Positions 35,101 through 43,251 are shown, counted from the first letter of the stretch. The stretch is 64,000 bases of DNA from Jiangella anatolica (GCF_003236295.1 NZ_POTW01000003.1:86772-150771); one strand, 5' to 3'. Notes: generated by a model from the letters alone, not told the origin. Program-made: numbers and translations.

Positions 35101-36953
35101 CGGACGGTGCCGACACCATCATCGACAACTCGGTGTGGTCGCCGGTCTGCCCGGACGAGGTGCCCGAGGGTGAGGAGAACCCGTGCGAGCCGCCGCCGCT
35201 GCTGCTCGGCTACTACACGGTCTCCAAGACCTCCGACCCCGCGCCCGGCACCACCGTGGGCCTCGGCGACGTGATCACCTACCAGGTGCAGATCACCCAG
35301 GTTGGTGAGGGCGCGGTGGAGCACGCGTTCACCGACGACAACATGACCGCGGTGCTCGACGACGCCACCTACAACGACGACGCCGTGGCGACGTCCGGCG
35401 AGGTGACGTACTCGGAGCCGACGCTGAGCTGGGACGGTCCACTAGCCGTCGGGGAGGTCGTGGACCTCACCTACTCGGTGACGGTCACCGGTGAGGGCGA
35501 CTACGAGCTGAAGAACGTCGTGACGTCGGAGTGCGCGGAGGACGACCCCGACTGCCTCGAAGGGATCTGCGTGCCGGCGCCGGACCAGAACCCGGACTGC
35601 ACGACGATCCACTGGTACGGCGACTACGAGGTGATGAAGACCTCCGACCCGGTCACCGGCTCCGAGGTGGAGCCCGGTGACGTGATCACCTACACGGTCA
35701 CCGTGACTCATAAGGGCATCGCCGACGTCGAGGCCGGGTTCGACGACGACCTCACCCAGGTGCTCGACGATGCCACCTGGAACGACGACGTCGAGGCGTC
35801 GTTGGGTGAGTTCTCCTACGAGGAGCCGACGCTGACGTGGTCGAGCGTGCTGTCCCAGGGAGACGTGGCTACGGTGACCTACTCGGTGACCGTGACCGCC
35901 GAGGGCGATCGGTATCTGGAGAACGTGGTCACCCCGGACGACCCGGAGAAGTGCGTGCCGGCGCCGGACCAGGACGAGGCGTGCAAGACCGTTCACATCA
36001 ACGGCTCGTACACCTACTCCAAGACGTCGGACCCGGTCCCCGGGTCGGTGGTCGAGGAGGACGGCGTGATCACCTACACGGTGCTCATCTCGCACGTCGG
36101 TGAGGCACCGGTGGAGGGCGCCTGGATCGAGGACGACCTGTCCGCGGTCCTGGACGACGCGGTCTGGAACGACGACGCCACGGCGGACTCCGGCGAGGTG
36201 TCATTCGAGGGGACGACGTTGCGGTGGGACGGCGACCTCGCGATCGACCAGGTCGTCACGCTCACCTACTCGGTGACGGCCAACGCTGTCGGCGAGGGCG
36301 ACGACGAGCTGCGCAACATCGTCACCACCGACGACGAGCGGGGCGTGTGCGTGCCGGCGCCGGACGGCAACCCGGACTGCAAGACCGACCACTACCAGGG
36401 CGAGTACGTCTACTCCAAGACATCGGACCCCGAACCGGGGTCGGAGGTCGAGGAGGGCGAGGTGGTGACGTACACCGTCACCGTCGAGCACGTCGGCGCC
36501 GCTCCCATCGAGGACGCCATCGTGGTCGACGACCTCTCCCAGGTCGCTCCGGTCGCGGACTGGAACGACGACGCCACGGCGACGTCGGGTTCGGTGAGCA
36601 TGGCCGACGAGCAGGTCACCTGGACCGGTGACCTCGCGGTCGGTCAGGTCGTCACGATCACCTACTCGGTGACCGTCGGCGACGAGCCCAACGCCACCAT
36701 GCGCAACGTGGTCACCAGCCCCGACGACCGCGCGGTGTGCGTCCCGGCTGCGGACGGCAACCCCGACTGCAGGACCGACCACCACACGCCCGATGCGCCG
36801 CCGGCTCCCGACCTGCCGGACACCGGCGCCGGCCTCACCGGCTGGTTCGTCACCGGCGGGATGGTCCTGCTGATCGGCGGTCTGGTCCTCGTGGCCACGC
36901 ACCGTCGCCGGCCGCTCGGCGGCTCGGGAGGCCCGCTGGACCCGGTCTCCTAG
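32106..36953 (+). CDS. Cell-wall-anchored DUF11-repeat surface protein with LPDTG sorting signal
   Basis: 1,615-residue exported protein. Signal peptide residues 1-53 (RRWRR, hydrophobic core, cleavage after AQA). Residues about 60-600 are beta-rich without a family I recognise. A DUF11-like domain occurs at about 605-715, then five consecutive DUF11-type units starting at about 902, 1037, 1174, 1302 and 1434, each opening with a Y-x-x-x-K-TSDP motif and containing DDLxxVLDDAxWNDD and a closing LTYSVT strand. The end has LPDTG (about 1570), one membrane helix and HRRR, a sortase substrate layout. GTG 32106 follows GAAGGAGA. Likely a stalk-like adhesin or structural wall protein; the repeats are strongly acidic. 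Confidence 0.9.
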   Translation: MNSKASRHIDSPRRWRRSALPDHSVRRGTALGLVLALLSSLFVLLGGAGVAQAATPVYEITTAWVDPPASVTNGTPVVAEWRINVNDADNPPSNEPVDNVTATFRVDKAFFDQIPDICKTEGVDPVSSLNEAKTELTCNFGQVAMGTALVLQTPVVANGNTNDQIVLDGTSPGGENLELPPILIRNPFQMDIEWVTTTAYERWNSLVDGEREYVDVDLTWSIRTIRGSDRGPDDVEYRLRIVDSNGNPVTVGTHPTDQGHVDWRGVVGCTAHDMGPVPGHPYSSQPGVNELHGNFLAPGGTCTLTPVAGQPGFFDLEINGINYDLADAASRDSVNNLLPPNWSYVATGSVWVRVLTDVAGSVALSIPDPPTYESPVGNQESADLPGNNTANKPYNLPGGFSAGWVRPFTESGGQVHDDTYRVPPGTTIQTYTALGRGNDAAANEPRGLCTVLDTAYVDFDPNTPIEFWASRPNGGADQVPGTFGQLQYYTGPVGDPNDFNCGTGTWSASLPPNPATSVTAVRFIYQFEDYGALNSPLLQFRVPMTVQQNTPIGQDVWTFGSFMLNNNWPDLSGDGTIVTPTDDARYDHTNGRRDIVRIVTAAPYIEKEASVATATYGVPVEFTLTYSATGSGNIPPTVDDYGIRDVLPLGMTYEPGSADPEPVVTTDPQGRQVLTWTLDGVTTNVDHTLTYQAVVDSSVPPGTPLTNTAESSLAGFTSTPVDATVTTTTNGYTFIMKMADPTYIPFVNDEGVGTGSWTVTIESRDPAPQAFTDTIDILPYIGDQRGTAFHGTYTLSDVVLPNGGTVYYTDADPATLSDDPAAEANGAPNAPSDLWTTTRPENPTAIRVIGGELPPGEAFGFQVVIETEGAQPQDVYVNRAQARAGHTELVMRTSAPLYVSDYAVAKTSDPAPGSTVKPGDTITYTITVTQEGPVPAAAVFTDTLAEVLDDAVYNNDVTADIGTATYADGVLSWEGVVPVGEVATITFSVTAKDVPALEADGADTIIDNSVWSPVCPDEVPEGEENPCEPPPLLLGYYTVSKTSDPAPGTTVGLGDVITYQVQITQVGEGAVEHAFTDDNMTAVLDDATYNDDAVATSGEVTYSEPTLSWDGPLAVGEVVDLTYSVTVTGEGDYELKNVVTSECAEDDPDCLEGICVPAPDQNPDCTTIHWYGDYEVMKTSDPVTGSEVEPGDVITYTVTVTHKGIADVEAGFDDDLTQVLDDATWNDDVEASLGEFSYEEPTLTWSSVLSQGDVATVTYSVTVTAEGDRYLENVVTPDDPEKCVPAPDQDEACKTVHINGSYTYSKTSDPVPGSVVEEDGVITYTVLISHVGEAPVEGAWIEDDLSAVLDDAVWNDDATADSGEVSFEGTTLRWDGDLAIDQVVTLTYSVTANAVGEGDDELRNIVTTDDERGVCVPAPDGNPDCKTDHYQGEYVYSKTSDPEPGSEVEEGEVVTYTVTVEHVGAAPIEDAIVVDDLSQVAPVADWNDDATATSGSVSMADEQVTWTGDLAVGQVVTITYSVTVGDEPNATMRNVVTSPDDRAVCVPAADGNPDCRTDHHTPDAPPAPDLPDTGAGLTGWFVTGGMVLLIGGLVLVATHRRRPLGGSGGPLDPVS

Positions 36954-36964
36954 TCCAGCAGGCC

Positions 36965-37009
36965 GCTGTGCGGTGCCACCGTCAACGGGGGACCGTGGCA
37001 CCGCACAGC
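36965..37009 (+). terminator. Strong hairpin after the surface protein gene
   Basis: A perfect 15-bp inverted repeat, GCTGTGCGGTGCCAC (36965-36979) and GTGGCACCGCACAGC (36995-37009), with a 15-nt loop, placed 11 nt after the stop codon and 18 nt before the sigma factor start. It can terminate transcription or control read-through into the sigma factor gene. Confidence 0.75.
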
Positions 37010-37027
37010 CGGGGGGCGAGGCGAGTC

Positions 37028-37528
37028 GTGCCAGCTGCCGATGCACCGGACGGCGAGGCGATCGCGGCCCTGTATCGCCGCTGGGCGCCGCAGCTCAGGC
37101 AGCTGGCCGCGGGCATCCTGAACAGCGTCGACGATGCCGAGGACGTGGTTCAGGAGACGTTCTACGCCATGTGCCTCGCCGCCCGGAACGGCAGAGGGCC
37201 GAACAGGTCGGCCGCCGGCTACCTCTATACCGTTGCCAGGCACGCCGCCCACCGCCAGTTGACGCGCAACGAACAGCTCGTCGGCATCGGCGTGCCGATC
37301 GAGCCATCGAACGATCCGCAGGCAGCGCAACTGGAGGACCCGACCGCGGCCGCCTTCGCCGGTCTACCGCGCCGATGGCGCGCCGTCCTGTGGCTCATCG
37401 AGGTCGAGGGATACTCACCCGCCGAGCTCGCCCCGGCGATGGCCATGACGCCCAATGCTGTCTCGAGCCTCGCGACGCGTGCACGCCGAGCCCTCCGCAC
37501 GGCCTATCGGCAGCAAGGTCGCGGCTAG
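37028..37528 (+). CDS. RNA polymerase sigma-70 family (ECF-like) sigma factor
   Basis: 166 residues with sigma region 2 (AAGILNSVDDAEDVVQETFYAM) and region 4 (LPRRWRAVLWLIEVEGYSPAELA, then MTPNAVSSLATRARRALRTAY). The GTG start follows GGGGCGAGGCGA. No anti-sigma gene is adjacent. Position 75 nt after the wall-protein gene, across a hairpin, suggests it belongs to the same surface-related unit. It ends in a 4-nt convergent overlap with the minus-strand small gene. Confidence 0.88.
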   Translation: MPAADAPDGEAIAALYRRWAPQLRQLAAGILNSVDDAEDVVQETFYAMCLAARNGRGPNRSAAGYLYTVARHAAHRQLTRNEQLVGIGVPIEPSNDPQAAQLEDPTAAAFAGLPRRWRAVLWLIEVEGYSPAELAPAMAMTPNAVSSLATRARRALRTAYRQQGRG

Positions 37529-37872
37529 TTGCCGGGCGGCTCGGACCCGGCGATCGGCCGGGTCGCGACGCCGAGACTGCTCAGGAGCGCGAGTACCCGG
37601 CGCTCGATCTCGTCGCGGATCGGCCGGACGGCGTCGAGGCCTTGGCCGGCCTTGTACCGCCGGACGGGCACACCGAACTCGGCCATGATCTCGAGCAGCG
37701 CCTGCCGGTCGGCCGCGATGTCGTCAGCCAGGCGGCGCAGCTGCGTCGCGGCGCCCGGATCACGGTGGGAACCGGCGAGCCGGCGGGTCAGCTCCACGCC
37801 ACCGGTCGCGCCGCCCAGATGGTCGTTGAGGTAGATGGCCAGCGCCCGGCTGCCGGTTCGAGGTCGAGCCAT
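37525..37872 (-). CDS. Small helical conserved hypothetical protein, apparently shortened
   Basis: 115 residues. The N-terminus RTGSRALAIYLNDHLGGATGG and the LRRLADDIAADRQALLEIM segment match a family of actinobacterial hypothetical proteins I remember as about 160-170 residues. The segment after VPVRRYKAG differs from the usual continuation, so an internal deletion or a replaced C-terminus is likely. Function unknown. It is 11 nt downstream of the metallothionein-like gene. Confidence 0.65.
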   Translation of the reverse strand: MARPRTGSRALAIYLNDHLGGATGGVELTRRLAGSHRDPGAATQLRRLADDIAADRQALLEIMAEFGVPVRRYKAGQGLDAVRPIRDEIERRVLALLSSLGVATRPIAGSEPPGN

Positions 37873-37883
37873 GCGGCCACGCC

Positions 37884-38135
37884 TCAGGTCAGCGCGTGGT
37901 CGGCGTTGTCGGCGACGGACGTGACGCCGCTCTGCTGAGCGCAGTGGGCGCAGCAGTACACCTGCTCGCCGGCCTGGATGCCGTGTCCGATGACCTTGCA
38001 GCCGCAGTGGGCGCAGGCCGGCGCGCAACGGTGGATGGCGCACTCGAAGCTGTCGAAGACGAGCTCCTGGCCATCGGCGGTGCGCAGGGTGAAGGCGTTC
38101 CGGTACTCGTTTCCGCAGACGTCACAGCGGTTCAT
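37884..38135 (-). CDS. Small Cys-rich metal-binding protein (prokaryotic metallothionein-like)
   Basis: 83 residues with Cys pairs CDVC, CAHCGC and CCAHC and the core FDSFECAIH, as in proteins usually named prokaryotic metallothionein. It probably binds zinc or another soft metal. ATG 38135 follows GGAGGATC. Same-strand neighbours on both sides suggest one short transcript starting at the SnoaL-like copy 2 or just before this gene. Confidence 0.8.
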   Translation of the reverse strand: MNRCDVCGNEYRNAFTLRTADGQELVFDSFECAIHRCAPACAHCGCKVIGHGIQAGEQVYCCAHCAQQSGVTSVADNADHALT

Positions 38136-38203
38136 GTGATCCTCCTGACGGCCGTCGGCGACTGTTGTCGCACGGTGGCGTCGTACCCGTCCCGCCGGAT
38201 CTG

Positions 38204-38626
38204 TCACGCGGCGTTGCGCGCGAGCGCGTCGCGCAGCCGGGCGGTGTCCTCGAGGACGTAGTCGTCGACCATGCGGCCCCAGCGGATGCGGACCCACTGC
38301 ACGCCCTCGTTGGTGTAGGCGCTGCCGTCGGCCAGGGTCGCGCTGACAGCGAGCCTGACCACCACGGTGGTGTTCCACGGCCAGCCCTTGACCATGATCT
38401 CGGCGGGTTCCAGGCGCAGCCCGGGCAGCGTCTCGGCGGCCCGGGCGAACCATCGCGCGAACTCGTCGCGCCCGGTGAGCTCCGCACCGAGAGCGGAGTC
38501 GCCGACGAACCGGAAGCGCACGTCGGGAGCCGCCTGCGCCACCGCGTGCCGGAAGTCGCCGGTCTCGGCGATGCGGGTCCAGAGCCGCCGCACCTTCGCC
38601 CTGACGATCGCGTGGTACACGGCCAT
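38204..38626 (-). CDS. SnoaL/NTF2-like protein, copy 2
   Basis: 140 residues, nearly identical to the protein at 26636-27097 over the first 137 residues, with the same VQWVRIRWGRMVDDYVLEDTARLRDAL region, ending in NAA instead of the longer tail. Divergent from HxlR copy 2 across a palindromic promoter. Function unknown. Confidence 0.88.
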   Translation of the reverse strand: MAVYHAIVRAKVRRLWTRIAETGDFRHAVAQAAPDVRFRFVGDSALGAELTGRDEFARWFARAAETLPGLRLEPAEIMVKGWPWNTTVVVRLAVSATLADGSAYTNEGVQWVRIRWGRMVDDYVLEDTARLRDALARNAA

Positions 38627-38645
38627 CCCTCCCGGCCCGGACGTG

Positions 38646-38705
38646 ACTTGCTGTCTGCAAGTGACGTCGTCAGCAGCCTATTCCGGCTGCCTTGCCGACC
38701 GCAAG
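38646..38705. promoter_or_regulatory. Two HxlR operator candidates (copy 2)
   Basis: ACTTGCTGTCTGCAAGT (38646-38662) is a full palindrome with a 5-bp spacer; CTTGCCGACCGCAAG (38691-38705) is the second, slightly degenerate, site. Arrangement matches the first module copy. Confidence 0.7.
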
Positions 38706-38721
38706 TGACTACGCTGGAGCC

Positions 38722-39219
38722 ATGGATCGTGATCGTTTCGCCGGCATCTCCTGTTCGGTGGCGCGGGCCGCGGGCATCGTCGGCGACCCGTGGGCGCTGC
38801 TCGTCCTGCGCGATCTGTTCCTCGGGCTGACCCGGTACGACGAGCTCCAGCGCGACCTCGGCGTGGCCACCAACGTCCTGGCCGACCGGCTGAACCGGCT
38901 CCTGACGGCGGGGCTGGTGACGCGCGAGGCGTACAGCGACGCGCCGGTGCGGCACGAGTACCGGCTCACCGAGGCCGGCCACGATCTCTACGGCGTCGTC
39001 GTCGCGCTGATGGCCTGGGGCGACCGCCACCTGGCGCCGGACGGCCCGCCGATGGTCCTGGTCCACGACGACTGCGGCGAGGCCACGGCGCCCACCGTGG
39101 TGTGCGACCGCTGCGGCCGGCCGCTGACCGACGACGCCGTCACGGTCCGCCCGGGACCCGGCGGGCGCCACGCCCCGGGCACCGCCGTCATCGCCGAACG
39201 CCTGGCGGCTCAGGGATAG
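38722..39219 (+). CDS. HxlR family winged-helix regulator, copy 2
   Basis: 165 residues, paralog of the protein at 27193 with the same N-terminal Cys (ISCSVARAAG), winged helix and Cys-containing tail (CGE...CDRCGR). It probably binds the same ACTTGC-n5-GCAAGT sites, so the two copies may cross-regulate. ATG 38722 avoids the operator. Confidence 0.92.
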   Translation: MDRDRFAGISCSVARAAGIVGDPWALLVLRDLFLGLTRYDELQRDLGVATNVLADRLNRLLTAGLVTREAYSDAPVRHEYRLTEAGHDLYGVVVALMAWGDRHLAPDGPPMVLVHDDCGEATAPTVVCDRCGRPLTDDAVTVRPGPGGRHAPGTAVIAERLAAQG

Positions 39220-39350
39220 GTCGAGCCTTCCGTTCCCGTAGATCCGTGGCACACTCGCGCGCCTGAACTGTGGGTGATCGCTCCATAGGCAGCGCTCGCC
39301 GCCGTCCGGGACCCTGGCTCTGGGCAGGCCAGCGGCGACAGGAGCCACAG

Positions 39351-40214
39351 ATGAACGCACGCACCGCCCTCGCAGCCGTGGCCGCGCTCGTCCTGGGCGC
39401 GGCCGGCTGTTCGGGGGACGACGACAGCGCCGGCGGCGACACCGGGTTCGGCGAGTGCGAGCCGTCGGGGGAGGCCGGCAGCATCGAGCTGGACCCCGTC
39501 GTCGACGGCCAGCTGACGGTGGTGACGGCGCTGCCGAACCCGGGCTGGTGGAACGGGACGAGCCCGGACGACCTGGTCGACGGGTTCGAGATGTGCATGG
39601 TCGCCGAGATCGCCCACCGCGCCGGGCTGGAGCGGATGGAGGTGCGCAACCTCTCCTGGGACCAGTACATCTCCGGGTCGTTCACCGACTACGACATCGG
39701 CGCGACGGTCACCGGCATCACCGAGGAGCGCAAGCAGGTCTTCGCGTTCTCCGAGCCGTACTACGCGTCGAACATCTCGGTGACGCTGGCGGCCGGCTCC
39801 ACGTTCGACGAGTCGACGATCCGCGACGCCCGCATCGCGACGATCCAGGCCAGCACGAACGCGCAGTGGCTGGCCGACGTCCTGAAGCCGGCGCAGGAGC
39901 CGCGGCTGTTCAGCGACGGGCCGGAGATGTTCGCCGCGCTCGCGGCGAACCAGGTCGACGCCGTCATCACCGACACGGAGACGGCGCTCACCCAGGGCAA
40001 GCCGTACGAGGGCAAGATCGAGGTCGTCGCGCAGTACGAGACCGGGACGCCGTGGGGCATGGTCATGCCGCTGGACTCCCCGAACGTCGACGCCGTCGAC
40101 CAGGCGGTGGCCGACATGCGGGCCGACGGCACCTTCGACCGGCTGTCGGAGGACTACCTGGTGCCGCTGTTCGGCGTCGACCCCGCGAGCATCCCGTTCT
40201 GGGCGGCTCCGTGA
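39351..40214 (+). CDS. Polar amino-acid-type ABC transporter substrate-binding lipoprotein
   Basis: 287 residues. Lipoprotein signal with lipobox ending GAAGCSG (Cys near 19), then an SBP_bac_3 domain: GFEMCMVAEIAHRAG, YDIGATVTGITEERKQVFAFSEPYY and the NQVDAVITD motif. ATG 39351 follows AGGAG. The ligand should be an amino acid or amine; the oxidase at the end of the operon hints at an N-methylated compound. Confidence 0.92.
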   Translation: MNARTALAAVAALVLGAAGCSGDDDSAGGDTGFGECEPSGEAGSIELDPVVDGQLTVVTALPNPGWWNGTSPDDLVDGFEMCMVAEIAHRAGLERMEVRNLSWDQYISGSFTDYDIGATVTGITEERKQVFAFSEPYYASNISVTLAAGSTFDESTIRDARIATIQASTNAQWLADVLKPAQEPRLFSDGPEMFAALAANQVDAVITDTETALTQGKPYEGKIEVVAQYETGTPWGMVMPLDSPNVDAVDQAVADMRADGTFDRLSEDYLVPLFGVDPASIPFWAAP

Positions 40215-41311
40215 CGGCGGCCGCCGAGCAGCGGGCGGCGCCGGTGACGGCGGACGGGGCGCGGCTCAGCCCGCCGCCGCGCGCCACCGGCCTGGCGGCT
40301 GCCGCGCTGACGGTGGCGGCCCTGCTGACGGCCTGGGCCGTGGTCGTCGGCATCGGTGTCGGGTCGTCGACGCCCGGCGTGGTCGTCGGGGTCGCCGGCG
40401 TGGGGCTCGGCGCGGCGATCGTCTGGTACGCGGCGCGCGGGCTGCGGCTCGCGTACGCCGCGCGGCGCAGCGACGCCGGCGGCGAGCGGCTCGCGGCCCG
40501 GGCGCTGGCCGCGCGGTCGCGGACGCACAGCGCCGGCGCGCTCAGCACGTCGCTGGCGCTGCTGGTGGTGCTCGGCCTCGTCGTGCTGCTGACCGCCAAC
40601 GACGACAGCATCCTGAACACGTTCTTCAGCGTCGACCACATGGCCGACAGCGCCGCCGACATCACCCGCGCGTTCCGCCTCAACCTCTTCATCGCCGTCG
40701 TCGCGATGGCGTTCGTGCTGGTCGTCGGCCTGCTTCTGGCCGTGGTGCGGATGCTCCCCGGCGACGGCGCGCGGCCGCTGCGCGCGCTCGCGGTGGCCTA
40801 CATCGACGTCATGCGGGCGATCCCGTCGATCATCGTGCTATACCTGATCGGGTTCGGCCTCCCGCTCGCGGGCTTCCCGCTGTTCAGCGGGCTGCCGCCG
40901 GCCTGGTACGCGATCATCGCGCTGACGCTGACGTACAGCGCGTACGTCGCGGAGATCTACCGTGCCGGCATCGAGGCGGTGCACCCGTCGCAGACCGGCG
41001 CGGCCCGCTCGCTCGCCCTGTCCTACGGCCGGACGCTGCGCCACGTCGTGCTGCCGCAGGCGGTCCGGGCCGTCATCCCGCCGCTGCTGAGCGCGTTCAT
41101 CGCGCTGCAGAAGGACACCGCGCTGGTCAACATCATCGGCGCGGTCGACGCGTTCAACCAGGCCAAGTTCTTCGCCTCGTCCAACTTCAACCTGTCGTCG
41201 GTCGCCGTGGTGGCGGCGCTGTTCGTGCTGATCACGATCCCGCAGGCGCGCCTGGTCGACTGGCTGCTGGCCCGCGGCGCGACGCGGCGCAGCGTGAGGA
41301 GGCCAGCGTGA
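40211..41311 (+). CDS. Amino-acid ABC transporter permease with N-terminal membrane extension
   Basis: 366 residues. The HisM/GlnP-type core (about 130-360) has LNLFIAVVAMAF, the conserved RAIPSIIVLYLIGFGLP loop and EIYRAGIEAVHPSQTGAARSL. It is preceded by about 110 residues with two extra hydrophobic segments (about 30-56 and 60-80) and a basic linker that ordinary family members lack. GTG start overlaps the binding-protein stop by 4 nt. Confidence 0.9.
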   Translation: MTAAAEQRAAPVTADGARLSPPPRATGLAAAALTVAALLTAWAVVVGIGVGSSTPGVVVGVAGVGLGAAIVWYAARGLRLAYAARRSDAGGERLAARALAARSRTHSAGALSTSLALLVVLGLVVLLTANDDSILNTFFSVDHMADSAADITRAFRLNLFIAVVAMAFVLVVGLLLAVVRMLPGDGARPLRALAVAYIDVMRAIPSIIVLYLIGFGLPLAGFPLFSGLPPAWYAIIALTLTYSAYVAEIYRAGIEAVHPSQTGAARSLALSYGRTLRHVVLPQAVRAVIPPLLSAFIALQKDTALVNIIGAVDAFNQAKFFASSNFNLSSVAVVAALFVLITIPQARLVDWLLARGATRRSVRRPA

Positions 41312-42048
41312 CGTTCCTGGAGTTCCGCGACGTCCACAAGCACTACGGCAGCCACGAGGTGCTGGCCGGCATCGACCTGTCGATCGAGCGGCACCAGGTG
41401 GTGTCGCTCATCGGCGCCTCCGGCTCGGGCAAGTCGACGTTGCTGCGCTGCGCCAACGCGCTGGAGCCGATCACCAGCGGGCAGATCAGGCTGGACGGCG
41501 ACGTCGTCTCCGGCCCCGGCGTGGACCTCAACGGGCTGCGCCGCCGCGTCGGCATGGTGTTCCAGTCGTACAACCTGTTCCCGCACATGACGGTGCGCGA
41601 CAACATCACGCTCGCGCCGCGCAAGGTCAGCGGCCTGTCGAGGGCCGAGGCCGAGGCCCGCGCCGACGAGCTGCTCGCCCGCGTCGGGCTCACCGACCGC
41701 GCCGGCTACTACCCGGACCAGCTCTCCGGCGGCCAGCAGCAGCGGGCGGCGATCGTCCGGTCGCTGGCCATGGACCCCGAGGTCGTGCTGCTCGACGAGA
41801 TCACGTCGGCGCTGGACCCGGAGCTGGTCGCCGAGGTGCTGACCATCGTGCGCGAGCTGGCCCGCGACGGCATGACGATGATGCTCGCGACCCACGAGAT
41901 GGGCTTCGCCCGCGAGGTGTCCGACCTCGTCGTCTTCCTCGACCAGGGCGCCATCCTCGAGCAGGGCCCGCCGGAGCAGGTGTTCGACGACCCGGTCCAG
42001 GCCCGCACCCGTGAGTTCCTGCGCATGGTCACCGAGCCGGCCGCCTAG
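41308..42048 (+). CDS. Amino-acid ABC transporter ATP-binding protein
   Basis: 246 residues with Walker A GASGSGKST (36-44), Q-loop VFQSYNLFPHM, signature LSGGQQQR, Walker B VVLLDEITSALDPE and the switch His in ATHEMGFA. GTG start in a 4-nt overlap with the permease. It completes the importer of this operon. Confidence 0.95.
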   Translation: MTFLEFRDVHKHYGSHEVLAGIDLSIERHQVVSLIGASGSGKSTLLRCANALEPITSGQIRLDGDVVSGPGVDLNGLRRRVGMVFQSYNLFPHMTVRDNITLAPRKVSGLSRAEAEARADELLARVGLTDRAGYYPDQLSGGQQQRAAIVRSLAMDPEVVLLDEITSALDPELVAEVLTIVRELARDGMTMMLATHEMGFAREVSDLVVFLDQGAILEQGPPEQVFDDPVQARTREFLRMVTEPAA

Positions 42049-42064
42049 AGGGAGTGGACAGTTC

Positions 42065-43192
42065 ATGGAGACGTTCGACGCGGCCGTCGTCGGCCTGGGC
42101 GCCCTCGGCAGCGCCGCCGCGTACCACCTGGCCCGCAAGGGCGCGAGCGTCGTCGGGTTCGAGCAGTTCGAGCTCGGGCACGTGCGCGGCGCCTCGCACG
42201 ACACGTCGCGCATCGTCCGGACGTCCTACGGCGCCGAGCGGTACGTGCGCCTGGCGCAGTCGGCCTACCGCGACTGGGCCGACCTCGAGCGGGCCACCGG
42301 CGAGCGGCTGCTCACGATCACCGGCGGCGTGGTCTTCCTGCCGACGGACGGCCCGTACGCCGCGACGGACTTCAGCACCAGCCTCTACGCGGCCGGTGTG
42401 CCGTACGAGCTGCTCGGCCCGGACGACGTCGTCGCGCGCTGGCCGCAGTTCCGGCTCCCGGCGAACGTCGAGACCGTCTACACGCCGGACACGGGCATCG
42501 TCCACGCCGCGCGCACGGTCGCGACCCTGCAAATGCAGGCGCGGTCGCTCGGCGCGGTGCTCCGGGACCGGACGCCGGTCGAGGCGCTGAGCCCCGACGG
42601 CGCCGGCGTCGTCGTCCACACCGCGGCCGGCGACGTGCGCGCCCGGACGGTGGTCGTGGCCGCCGACGCGTGGACGAACCGGCTGCTGGCGCCCCTGGGC
42701 GCGGCCATCCCGCTGGTCACCATGCAGGAGCAGGTCACGTACTTCAAGCCGGCCGACCCGGCGGCGTTCGACCCCGCGCGGTTCCCGGTCTGGATCTGGG
42801 AGGACACCCACTGCTTCTACGGGTTCCCGGCCTACGGCGAGCCGACGATCAAGGCCGCACGCGACGTCTCGGACCATCTGATGACGCCGGAGGAGCGCAC
42901 GTTCGTGCCGGCGCCGGAGCTGATCGACCAGCTCACGTCCTTCCTGGGCGGCATCGTCCCCGGACGCGGCGAGCCGCTGCGCACCGTCACCTGCCAGTAC
43001 GCGCTCACCCCGGACCGCGAGTTCGTCCTCGGGCCGCTGGCCGAGCACCCGGACATCCTCGTCGCGCTGGGCGCCGGGCACGCCTTCAAGTTCACCCCGG
43101 CGATCGGGCGGATCCTCGCCGAGCTGGCGATCGACGGCGAGACGACGGACGACGTCTCCGGCTTCGCCGCGCCGGTCCCGGCGGCTGGCTAG
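42065..43192 (+). CDS. Monomeric sarcosine oxidase / N-methyl-tryptophan oxidase family flavoenzyme
   Basis: 375 residues. FAD-binding VVGLGALGSAAAYHLARKG at the N-terminus, RGASHDTSRIVR after the first helix pair, and the Cys in TVTCQYALTPD, which corresponds to the covalent flavin attachment site of monomeric sarcosine oxidases. It would oxidise the C-N bond of an N-methyl (or other secondary) amino acid, giving H2O2 and aldehyde, in the cytoplasm. It lies 16 nt after the importer ATPase, so its substrate is probably what the importer brings in. Confidence 0.88.
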   Translation: METFDAAVVGLGALGSAAAYHLARKGASVVGFEQFELGHVRGASHDTSRIVRTSYGAERYVRLAQSAYRDWADLERATGERLLTITGGVVFLPTDGPYAATDFSTSLYAAGVPYELLGPDDVVARWPQFRLPANVETVYTPDTGIVHAARTVATLQMQARSLGAVLRDRTPVEALSPDGAGVVVHTAAGDVRARTVVVAADAWTNRLLAPLGAAIPLVTMQEQVTYFKPADPAAFDPARFPVWIWEDTHCFYGFPAYGEPTIKAARDVSDHLMTPEERTFVPAPELIDQLTSFLGGIVPGRGEPLRTVTCQYALTPDREFVLGPLAEHPDILVALGAGHAFKFTPAIGRILAELAIDGETTDDVSGFAAPVPAAG

Positions 43193-43251
43193 TCCTGCGA
43201 CGGCAGTAGGACGCCTGCTGTCGTTGGTTGACGGTGCTGCGAACGTTGGCC

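Larger units (their letters stand above)
38218..39219. repeat. Duplicated SnoaL-like/HxlR module, copy 2
   Basis: Second copy of the roughly 1-kb module seen at 26687-27690, same orientation, with differences mostly at third codon positions and in the centre of the divergent promoter, so the duplication is not very recent. Confidence 0.85.
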
